In this document: piece by piece, positions 35,001 through 44,682 of the stretch
Layout: the number at the start of each line of letters is the position of its first letter
Position numbering within the stretch: the first letter of the stretch is position 1
Source: Perkinsus olseni
Lineage: Eukaryota > Perkinsozoa > Perkinsida
NCBI GenBank assembly: GCA_013115125.1
Contig: JABANN010000006.1
Coordinates: 1 to 64,000 of the forward strand
Direction: 5' to 3'
DNA length: 64,000 bases
Notes under the pieces: generated by a model
What the model saw: only the letters and a program-made list of their open reading frames with translations
The model's database searches: none
Told to the model about the DNA's origin: nothing
Made by a program: the position numbers and the translations under genes

Positions 35001-38000
35001 TGCAGTCGCTATAGAGAGGCGAGTGGCGTCATCGATTTTCAGGGCGCGTGACGCAGATGTGCTTCGACAAGACGGGCACCCTCACTAAGACGGGACTGGA
35101 CTTCCTCGGGGTTGTACTGTTCGAGGAGGCTGAGTAAGAAGCTGCTCGCGGTCGCGACACCGCGGGGGACCATTTCTGTTATCAGTTCGTCAGTTCTGCC
35201 ACACCTGGTGTACTTCGGCCGTCGCAACCAGAAGGAGTGTATCTCTGGGCCGATTGCTGCCGGCTTGGCACTTACCCACACGGTCAGTGTTATCTCGGGC
35301 AACGAGCTCGTCGGTAGCCAGGTAAGCGTTCGAAAACCTCGGAAGCCTTGCAACTGGGCGAATGGTTGGTAGGTTGAGCTTCGCATGATTGAGGCTGCAA
35401 AGGCTCTGGGTTGGCAGTATGATAGTGACTTGAAGACTGTTCAAGAACCCAACGGTTAGAGGCCTGTCTCCGACGTGCGCTGTTTGATCGTGGCTTTGGT
35501 CAGATGGCCCTCACTGGAAGGTCAATAAGCAGCACACCTTCGACCATCACAGCATGACGATGAGTGTTGTGGCGACTGACGAGGCCAGTGGGAAGTGCTT
35601 TGTATTCGGCAAGGGCTCTCATGAGGCCATTCTCGACAGGTAGGGTGGTGAAGCTGCCGACTGATGTTAGCTAATCGGTTGCAGGTGCGTGTCGATTGGT
35701 GATGCACTGAGGAGTAAAGCCATGCTGATCGCGGAGAAGTATGCGTCCGAGGGCTGCTACGTCCTAGCCATCGCCGCTCGCCCAGTGACTCCAGATGAAG
35801 GTAGCGTTGCGGGCTGCACGGCGGCTTGACTGATTGCTTGCAGGTATGACGCTGCCGAGACATGAGCTCGAGGATGAGCTTGAGCTGCTGGGCCTTCTGC
35901 TCTTCCGCAATGAAGTGAAGCCGGACTCAGCCCGGTATGTTGATGTGCTGAGGACGGGCGGAGTGGACAATGTTATGATCACCGGGGACTCTGTGTATAA
36001 CGGAGCGGCTGTAGCCCGGAAGGTTGGGATAATCCCTCATGGCTATCGGTAAGACCGCGTCGTGGGTGAATGCGACATTGTGGTCGAGGCGGCTTAGTTG
36101 CGGTCAACTCTGAGGGTTCAATTTGCTCGTTGACGGGGTGGAATCGGTAGGGTCGATCAGACTTCACAGTAGAGGAGTCATACCGCTATGTATTGTGATG
36201 CTCGATAAGTAACTTTGTCGTTTTAGAGATAGTCGAATCGGTCGTGTCGTCCGGTTTTTCCTCGTGCATGTTCTCGTTGTCAGGGTGCTCATCGGTGATG
36301 TCGTGAACCCAGGGGAGGTCCAGTGGACGGACCTCGACACCCAAGAGGAGGTAGACGAGGCTACCTTCCTCGACAAATGCAGCGGGGAGCCTACCAGTCT
36401 CTGTGTTACGGGAGCCTGCTTCTCCGAGTTGACTCACGAGGATCGTCTCATCTCGCTCATTGGCTGTCGAGGCACTTGCGATAATAGTCAACTGCGGCCA
36501 GGGGTCAGGAGGTAGGGCAGTGTTGCAGTGCTGCAGTGCAGACTGTGTGGCCAGTCGTGTTGCTTTCTCAGGCCCGGCCTAGTGGACTGCACCTGTGCCC
36601 GTATAAGAGTATTTGGTCGTATGACGCCCCATCAGAAAGTATCGGTTATTACAGCGTACTCCCGTCCACCTCTCAATCTTATAACGGGTATGTGTGGTGA
36701 TGGTGGTAATGACAGCGGTGCCCTCAGGGCAGCAGCTGCTGGTAGGCAACCGACCTCCGAGTCCGTCCATCATCCCTTCTATTATCAGGTCTAGCTTTGA
36801 GTGGTAGAGTGGAGGCCAGTGTGGCCGCACCCTTCAGCACAGATAGCCCCAGTATTGGCTCATTGGTACTGCTACTTAGAGAAGGTAATGCGAACATCTG
36901 TGCTTATGCCGTGCTCAATAGCCACCCTTCATCAGCCCGTGCTTCTATGTGTACATCATTTGGATCATATCGATTCCTAGTGGTTCGCGGTGTGATAGGA
37001 TCGATTGGCAAGGTAAGCAAAAGCAGCGCCCATACGATCGTAACTCTCCGTGACGGTCATCACTTCAGATGATCCTTATGCTTTATGCGGGGGCGTATCT
37101 TACCCCGTTTGGTTTCATGTATCAAGACCTAGTTATGAACCCTTTGCTGCTTTGGGCACTCTCGATGGTAAGCTCGACGCTGAGAGAGTCGTCGCCACGT
37201 GTATGTCGCTGCTTGTCGTCTCAGCCAAAACCAGCGAAGACGTTAGCCCGAGTCCCTCCTGAGGGGAGCTTGCTTGGGCCTATGATGGTCATGGCTGCAT
37301 CCCTGACGGTAAGAACTCTTCATTCCTTCGTCATTTGGTCTTGATTCATTCATCTTCATTCAGATGATAATTGGTGTTATATTCCTACTGGCAGCTTTCT
37401 ATATCCTGTTCAGCAACGATGGCGAAGATTGGTTTGTAAGAATCGGGCTGGGCCTCTACTCCGCCATGAGGCCCTGTGTGTTAGGCTCGGTTTGATGGCT
37501 CTGCGAGTGAGGTCCACGAGTGGCAGAAACGGTCGGACAATTTCGAGGCGGCTCTGACGTGGCTCTGGCTGTCTTGGATCACGTTCGATACTGCGGTCTG
37601 TTACTCTTACGGCGATGTTCATCGGCGACCAGTGTAGGCAGGAGGGAAAACCCGGAGGTCTCTGGTTCTACCCTTGGGGGTGGCGTTTCTATGCGCTTCA
37701 TCATCTGGATCGGTTTTAGGTACCGCAATTTGACTCTCGTGTTTGTTGTACTGCTTACCGGTATACCAGTCCTCGTGCTCCTCCTGGGCCCCAGCAGTCA
37801 GTTCAGCTGTGCTTTCAAAGTAACTACGTGTTTCCCCTTTATTCTATTAGTTCCTTCTTCATAGGTGAATTGCAGTCTCTCTGACTTCCAAGCAGTTCAA
37901 TACAGTTGGATCAACTGGTTCCTATTCCCATACGAGCGAGTGGGTGGAGACGTCTGGTGAGAATCTTTCACTCCTTCCGCAGGATTTCACGATTTCCTGT

Positions 38001-38215
38001 TGCTCAGGCACGGAGACGTCCCCGGCAACGTGATGCCAGCGTGGCTGCGATGGACATACTTTGGGCTTTTCTCGGGGATGACGGTGATGCATCACCTCTC
38101 GTATAAGCTCATCTGCCTCGGACCCTTCGTTAAGCGAGTGCTTCCGAGTCTGGGCTGGGGGGCGCGTGAGGGTAAGGCGGGTCGGCCTAGCGAACCCTTA
38201 GAGTGGCTGGAATGA
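32064..38215 (+). CDS. P5-type ATPase, copy B (ATP13A-like)
   Basis: This is the tandem paralogue of copy A with the same exon order. The first recognised exon begins ATG 32064 (MAADQEIGDVPLYAPFYL), which aligns with an internal part of copy A, so copy B lacks the first hydrophobic segment or has an exon I missed. Blocks in order: GFTPSWDSYTSGFLIAW, VDECGTTNDHAELCTV, IDVPVPSFLTAL, NELFSYFYVYQLAAAW, ELRDMARVTGEVWVKRD, CDESLLTGETMPIQKF with TGE at 33906-33914, a membrane segment ending ISPLLSIAV (about 34590), MCFDKTGTLTKTGLDF with Asp at 35066-35068, KQHTFDHHSMTMSVV, KGSHEAIL, LGLLLFRNEVKPDS, MITGDSVYNGAAVARKVG, MCGDGGNDSGALRAA (36690 on) and the last membrane helices to about 38170. Introns fall at the same positions as in copy A but differ in sequence, except inside the shared 324-bp tract. 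The 3' end is uncertain; 38215 is the stop if the last exon is read straight through. Confidence 0.75.
36568..36891 (+). repeat. 324-bp near-identical tract, copy B member
   Basis: Partner of 29671-29994, of the same length. Three of the substitutions lie in the 47-nt internal intron, so the intron is about as well kept as the exons. Immediately after the tract the two genes' introns (about 29989-30050 and 36886-36930) are unrelated in sequence. Confidence 0.9.
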
Positions 38216-39117
38216 TTCTTAGCTGGAATTCAGCAGTACGTTCAGCTCATTCTCACGGTCTCTAGGGGATTGCAGTGGTGTCGTGCTACAGTCTTAATAA
38301 GGCTGCTGCCACTGCTCCGAATTCATTACATACGTTAGGAATAGTGTATCGTTGTTGAGAGCGATTGACGGCTCTCTCCTAGTAGGGATGGTGAGTACTG
38401 CAGATGGGCGACTGCCGAGGCCCCTTGACAAAGACTCCTTGGAGACACCTCTTCTCATGTCGTCGTAGCTGTCGTGGTTTGATTGTTTTCTTCGTGTGTC
38501 GGCGTGGTCTCGAGCTACAGTGTGCCAGGATGATCTCCGAGGCTTGTACACCGTGGGCTCGCTGCTCTCACGACAGGCTTAACGCTAATCGATCAAGACT
38601 CTCCAAGCTGCCATCAGAAATCGTCGAGCGTAGAATTGCATCGCTTTGTTCGCTGCGTTCGGGCTGAGTGGATCTTCAGTAGAATCTCCTATCATGATTT
38701 ATCAATGTCCATTTCAGTCTCCTCGGGGTTCGTGGTTCCGTACTCGCGGCGATATATCTTCAACGCGAGGACGCGTGCCCGGTGTATGGACCTGGGCGGC
38801 TCCACACGGAGGTTGCTTTGTTCATCAGGTAAGAGCTCTCTCGCTTACCCGCCTTGCTGCTCTCATATCCCTTCTCCTTAGGTGGGCCGTAGTTGAAGAT
38901 CCCGCTGCGAGGCGGAATGCTCGTGCCGCATCGAGTTGTATTAACGTCGTTTGTAGTGTTACCATTCCTTCTCAAACTTAACTACTTTGTATGGGTATCC
39001 CTTTTCTGCGCGGATACGGCTTCGGCGCTTTACCAAACCTACATTCTACTCCCCAGCTCTTGCGTTCAGTGCTGCCCGATGTTGTGCAAGAAAGGTAGAG
39101 AAGTGTCGGTGTTACCA
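38216..39117. other. Unassigned interval before RPC6
   Basis: A plus-strand frame at about 38540-38830 contains KLPSEIVERRIASL and could be an exon, but I recognise no family and overlapping frames compete with it. It may also hold a last exon of the P5 gene. Nothing else is identified. Confidence 0.35.
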
Positions 39118-40594
39118 ATGGCCCGCGCAGCCGATGTTGAGGAGCTCCTGCAGCTGCTCACGGACAGCCCGGATGGACTGACGAACGAAGATTTGGAGAA
39201 ATCAGGATGGGACAAGCAGAAGCTCCTACAGTGTTTGAATCCTCTTTTGCAGGTCGGCTTCCCGCTCGGTCGTGCTGAGAAAGTGACTCCATTTTAGGCG
39301 GGCCGAGTTGATATCTCGAAGACGTCGGCCGGCAAGCTCCTCTATACAGCGGTGCCTGCGGAAATCGCGCAGAAGCTGAGGGGTTTGGACCAGACGTTTA
39401 GGATGATTTATAAGCTCATCAAGATGGCAGGATCGCAGGGGATATGGAATAAGTAGTAGAATGCGTGAGCGAACACTGTGTGAGGGGTACAATGTATCAC
39501 CGGTGGCGTCGCTGTCCCCAGTTTCTCCGGCCAACGGCTCCTGAAAATTCTCAGTGGCGGGAATGCAAAACATTCGCGGGTCATTGCTCCGCTGTAGGGA
39601 CTTGGCAACGCGTGCAAACATGGAGCATAGGATAGCCTCGGGAAGCGTAACGAAGATATGCTCGCAACTGGAGGCACGACGGTTAATCAAGAAGGTCACT
39701 TCGGTTCAACATAAATCCCGGAAGGTACTACTTGACGGTTCTCTATCGTGGCAGGACCGAGCTCGGATCCTCAGGGAGTGTCCAATAGGCCTTTCCGGGA
39801 ATTCAGGAACGCTCCGAGGATTTATTTTATCGTTTGAAATGGATCGTGGGAGCGCTGTTAAAACTCAAAGGAGGTCTACTGAACACTGGGTCTGCTTCGG
39901 GTGGCGGCTCGTTTGAAGTTTATCGTCTGTGAGACGCTGTGATGAGTTGGTTGAGATCAGGTATGGATGTTGTACGAGTTAGAGCCTAGCAAGGAGGTCA
40001 GTGGTGGTAACTGGTACCGGGACGGTCGATTGGATACGGACTTGATCGAGCGACTGCGGCAATGCTGCCTCGATTACATCACCAATCAGAACCGGTAACC
40101 GAAAAATGGGGCGATGATTTGTCGTACCTGTGTCTTCCTCAGGGCTGTTACTTGTGAGGACGTTCATCGGTACGTTGTCTCACAGGGAGTGTCGCACATC
40201 TCCCACAGTGTCGAGGAGATTGGTGATGTCCTGCGCAGCCTCGAGCTGGACAGGGTCATCATGGTAGTCCCTTCAACGGCGGGAGACTCCATTGCAAAGT
40301 AAGGCTCCTATCTAGCACGCAGTGTCTTCAGTTTTCCATCGTCTCAGACAGTGCTACGTGTCCCGACCAGCTAACTTGGGCTTGGACTACATAACCCGTA
40401 TAGTAGATGTACCATGCATTGCTTGCCCTGTGTCCGCCGAGTGTGTGGTGGGGGGTCGGGTCAATCCCGAGGAGTGCCTCTATCTATCCAAGTGGCTAAG
40501 TCTTAGCGGCCGGACCAGTGACACCACCGATAAGGACGGGGCACCAGCGGCTGCTTCGGCTAATGACGGCGGAGGGTCCAAGGATGCTTTATGA
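39118..40594 (+). CDS. POLR3F: RNA polymerase III subunit RPC6 (RPC34)
   Basis: This is the RPC34/RPC6 subunit of RNA polymerase III, a winged-helix protein that with RPC82 and RPC31 helps recruit polymerase to TFIIIB and open the promoter. I joined six exons: 39118-39252, 39298-39452, 39598-39724, 39961-40094, 40143-40298 and 40348-40594. Every intron is GT-AG (45, 145, 236, 48 and 49 nt) and the joined frame is 317 codons, against 316 in human. Visible family blocks are GIWNKDLATRANMEHR (second winged helix), MLYELEPSKEVSGGNWYRDG, and the C-terminal cluster CIACPVSAEC then PEECLYL. Its four cysteines, in the pattern C-x2-C-x5-C-x10-C, match the iron-sulphur site of the eukaryotic subunit. 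The C-terminal 25 residues are a low-complexity Ala/Gly/Asp tail. The start is the first ATG before the first helical segment. Confidence 0.93.
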
Positions 40595-40807
40595 GATACT
40601 CCTGCTGCTCCTGCCAACGTCGTTTCTACTGTCATGCCAAATCTTTTCGTTTGTGACGGGGCTAGTTTGACTCCCTTCTGGGCATTGCGACGCGTCGCCG
40701 CTGCGATTCACTCTCGGTGGCGTGTCAGATGGTAATCTGCAGTCCTTCCTGAATACAGTAGAGGACGCAGCCTTGCTCACTCAGTAGAATTAGCGTAGAG
40801 TTACTCG

Positions 40808-41763
40808 ATGTCTTTGTCGGCCTTCTTCACCGACAATCGTCTGGCAGCAGCAGCACCGCGTCAGGTGAGTTCATGCGCATCGGCGGGCCCTGGAACCCTT
40901 CTTCTGCTTCTCTTGGGAGCCTCCTCTCGCAGGGTGCTGAGTCCGCGTGGATTGCTCGGCCACGAAGACAGGAGGACCCGGCGCTACGAGCACGACAAAA
41001 GGAGTTCTTCGCTTGCGAGCCTAGTGAGGTAGCCTTGGTTCGAGCTCTCTACGACCACTGCAAAACTCCGGGTTTGAATTGTGCACCATCGACCTTCTTC
41101 CGTCGTTAAGGTGTCCTCTGGCATCACTGAAGCTTTTGCTAATGCCTACAAGGCGGTGGCGAAAGAATTTTCGGCTGCCACCAAGGAGATGCAACCCCAG
41201 GTGGGTACTTCTCGCTATTTCGAGATTCCTACAGCGGTTTGTGGGAGTGCCCCCGACGCCGGTCGCCCATGGAACGCTGTTTCAGCCGAACAACGCGACC
41301 TTGAACAAGCTGAAGGCACGAACGGAGGAGTCGGCGAGTGTACTCAGTGACATCGTTCTTAATGTAACTCGTCCGATTCCGAAGGGGTAGAGCAACTTTC
41401 TCGCTTCGTCAGGGTTTGATGTATGTAAGGGAGGAGGACATCGCCAAGCCAAGGCAAACTGGTGAGAGCGGGACATGCGAGGGAGGGTCTGACTCGTGAG
41501 ATGCCAGATCCGACCGGGGAGGAGGCGGAGCTGAAGGCCCTACAGGACCGCTATGCGAAGTTGGTGGAGGAAACGGCGAAGGCGAGATACGACAGCGGCG
41601 GTTGAAGGGAGGATGCTGTTATTGTTGCTAGGCCGAGCTTAGATGTCGCAATAAGAGGGAGCGGGAGAGGAAGTTGAGAGACTACATAAAGATGGAGCAG
41701 ATCGTCGTCGAGAAGCTAGAACACATGGACGAGAGAATGGCGTCTTTGCAGCAACAGAATTAA
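40808..41763 (+). CDS. Small coiled-coil protein, unknown family
   Basis: Five or six short exons appear to form one gene. They read MSLSAFFTDNRLAAAAPRQ, then a charged exon with KEFFACEPSE, then GITEAFANAYKAVAKEFSAA, then FVGVPPTPVAHGTLFQPN running into LNKLKARTEESASVLSDI, then LMYVREEDIAKPRQ, then ELKALQDRYAKLVEETAKAR, and finally LRDYIKMEQIVVEKLEHMDE, ending at the stop at 41761-41763. The layout is a helical head, a Pro-rich hinge and a C-terminal coiled coil. It vaguely recalls Mis12-type kinetochore proteins, but that is only an impression. The first codon I could support is at 40808. It lies about 215 bases after RPC6 and ends about 40 bases before the next gene. Confidence 0.45.
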
Positions 41764-41805
41764 TCTGAATCACCAGCTTAGAGCTTCGAGTTTTGACTGT
41801 CCCTG

Positions 41806-44454
41806 ATGTGTTCATTCACAACGTCTGACGCAGAGTTTTTAATGTCATCTACGTCAAGCAGGGACAGGTCGGAGGAGGCATCCCCCCTGCCGTCAGTGCG
41901 GCCTCCGATTATTGGGCCGCCAACTCGTGATTTCCCATCCCTATGTCGCTCGATGGGATCAGAGCAGCCGCAGGAGGCTGAGCAGGCCCAGAGCCGACTT
42001 GAACAGGTGCGAAGAGGAGGCATCGATCCTCGCTGTACCAGCGCATCTTTAGTCTGAGGGGCCAGAGTCAGTCTTGTTGTGACGGTGGCCTTTACGTACT
42101 CCCTTCTGAATCAAAGGCTTTGATGGTCCTGGCATGCTGTTCAGCTCCCCATTCCCACTCCGGACGAGTCCATCTTCGCAAGTAGCTGCCAAGAGCTTGC
42201 CGGCGGTGACGATGAACTGGCAATACGAATGCGGAAGCTAGGGGAGCTATTGCGACTAGAATCCAGGCAAGCAGCTCGCCTCCTCTTGGTCCCTGCACGG
42301 CTTCTTCTATGTGGCCCGGATTGGGTTACGTGAATTGGTTTAATGCAGCTGTAAAGGTCTCCCGTGGAGGTAGGCTAGTAGTGTTGAAGGTTGGTCTTGC
42401 TGTTCAGAGAGGAGCCTACCAAGGACCCCATTGTGGCCTCGTCATTGGCGAGTTTCTGTTACGTAGCCTGCTACCCGCCGCAGGGCTCCTTGAGGCAACC
42501 GTTGCCTTTATCATTGATATATTTGACATCTCTTAAGCTTATGAGAACGTAGGAGGGAAGAGGAGCCCCTCGTTCTGATGAACCCGTGGCGGCTCTGTCA
42601 GGTACGCACCTGGCCTGCTCGCACCAGGTTTTACTGATGACCCTCTCAATGTGCCCTTCGAACGTCTCGTTCGATTCCACGACCCCATCCTGTGGTGGCA
42701 CGTCACTCAAGGCGGGACCACGTCTTGGACGCTGGGAGAGTCCCGAGACTTCCTCCCTAGCCTCTTTGCTGGCCCCTTGAGCCGGCAAGGGCATCCTGAG
42801 ATTTGCCAGGCGATCTGGTCAAGGCTTGCCCGGGACTGGGACGTCGTTGATGCGGTGTTCTTTGCTCTCGCCTGGGTGTTGCGGCACTCTGAGGAGCTCC
42901 GCAAAATTGAAGACGTTAGAACGTAGGCAAGGCTGCCGCTTCCTTCCTAGCTTGTTTGTAGCAGGCGTGGAGGTGCTGTTTTGTCTTTGGGCTCGACTTC
43001 GGAAGTTGATGAGATCTTTGAGGCTTCCGCCAGTTTGAAGGCGTTCACACCTAAGAGTGTCTTACGCGCCCTCCAGCACACTATTTGCGACGGCCAAGGT
43101 GAGCGAAATTTGCGGTGGAGGTCTCGTCACTGCTCATATTCCGCGGGTCCGTGTAGAACGCAACCAGGGTAAACGTGGTAGATAAGTTGGGAATCAATGG
43201 TATGATAGGAATTGGCTAATGGTAGACAGTATGTAGCTTAATAGTAGCGCTCGCCCTGACACAACTCATAGTCTTGTGGTATAACAGTCCGTCAGATCCC
43301 AGTGTGAAGGACTGGAGCCCGAGTGTTCCCTGCCTACTTGTCGGCCCCGATGACGCCCTAGCGGCGAGCGACGGCCTCAATACGGGGCAGCTCTGTGTGG
43401 GTTGAACGAATCCAATCTGGAGCATGCTTTCCTGTTTCCCGTCTCCCTCTTCGTCTCAACGTCGTCCGCAGGTTCTCGTTGACGTGCGAGCTCCCCGTTC
43501 CCGCGCCCTGCAACCGTCCCTGCGTGGATCTATGGAGTTCGACCTGGAGTCCGCCGGATCTGCTCAAATAGCTACTTTCGTCAATCGAGCCATTGCAACT
43601 CAAAGGACTTACGCTGGGAGGGAGCTTCCGGGCGGCAAGCGTGGATGCGTAAGATCGGATATCCTCCGACGCACTGCGAAGATTCACGTGTCGTCATCGC
43701 CGCTGTAGATGACTTGTCTGCCGTCAGGTGATGCTTCTACTGTATAATGACGGTGGCTCATGCCCACGAGACTCTGCTCTCTACACGGTCATCTCTCTCC
43801 TCATCGAGGCAGGGGTGCCCGGCGTTGCTCTACTACAGGGAGGGTGCGTTCAGTGACCTCACTGTGCCCTTAGAGGTACTCTGGCTCAGGTACGCGGCCG
43901 TGGCTGAGCTCCGTGGGGACCAACCTCTTCCTTCCCAGAAGGAGATCCTGTTGGGACAGGTTAGCGAGACGCTTTCTACTCTGCAAGAGACGGCAAATGA
44001 GAGCTTACGACTAGCAGGCGAGAGACTCCAGGGAACTCGTAAGGCCTCCGGTCGCACGTCCACTGACTTCGTCTGCCAACGTTCAGGGACTCAAACAGCT
44101 ACGAAAATCGATGAGGTCCGCATACGACTTGGCGACGTCACAACGACGGCGGCAGCCAACGTGAAGACTCAATCGGACGCTCTGGCCGCGACTGCGAACG
44201 CCACCTTCGAGAGATTGCGAGGCATCACAGCCGACCCGAACAGTTGGTGGGGTCAGGCTTCCTCTGGTTTCAAGTCCGTGGCGAGCAGAATGCAGCAGGC
44301 TGTTGTTGCGCAGAGCCCGAACGGAGAGTCTGAGCCTCTGGTAGACTCTCGAGTACCGAGCGAGTATGCAGTAGAAGCACCGCCGAGTTTGAGCTTCGAT
44401 CGAGCCCCCAACCCACCAGCCTTCACGCCGTCTTCTTCTGGTGAAGGTAGTTGA
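41806..44454 (+). CDS. TBC1D23: TBC1D23-like protein (TBC plus rhodanese domain)
   Basis: The family is a catalytically inactive Rab-GAP relative that tethers endosome-derived vesicles at the trans-Golgi. Near the N-terminus SRLEQVRRGGIDPR opens the TBC domain. An exon at about 42150-42310 reads SIFASSCQELAGGDDELAIR. The best block is at about 42640-42925: FERLVRFHDPILWWHV, RDFLPSLFAGPLSR, EICQAIWSRL and DAVFFALAWVLRHSEELRK, which follows the TBC1D23 pattern for the last TBC helices. FTPKSVLRAL follows. The rhodanese-like part has VLVDVRAPRSRALQPSLRGS (about 43471) and, in a different exon frame, LLLYNDGGSC through LIEAGVPGVALLQGGC (about 43736-43860). No rhodanese catalytic Cys loop is obvious, as in the family. 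The C-terminal 190 residues to the stop at 44452-44454 are helical, Ala/Thr-rich and end in a Pro/Ser-rich tail. Exon borders between 42060 and 42600 are uncertain. Confidence 0.65.
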
Positions 44455-44614
44455 ATCTGGAAAGCATCATTGATATTCACTTGTGACTAATTACCGTGTC
44501 ATTGAGTCCTCTTGGTGTTGGACTTGCCAATACTCCTGGCCAGTAGTCCTGGGTTCTGGGGTACCGTTGGCGCCTAGCAGTGTACAGGGGCACGACGCTC
44601 GAGACCAGTATAGG

Positions 44615-44664
44615 GGAGAGCGAGTCGTTAGTCGGAGAGCGAGTCGTTAGTCGGAGAGCGAGTC
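44615..44664. repeat. Tandem repeat, 19-nt unit
   Basis: Two exact copies of GGAGAGCGAGTCGTTAGTC (44615-44633 and 44634-44652) are followed by a 12-base partial third copy. It lies immediately upstream of the GCP4 start codon at 44683. Confidence 0.9.
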
Positions 44665-44682
44665 TGCAGTTGTTATATCCCT

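Noticed and set aside
42092-42298. Minus-strand frame with a signal-peptide-like start and an AFVLP motif, resembling a plastid-targeting leader
   Set aside because: The plus strand here has a better coding frame (SIFASSCQELAGGDDELAIR) that fits the TBC1D23-like gene, so this is a shadow.
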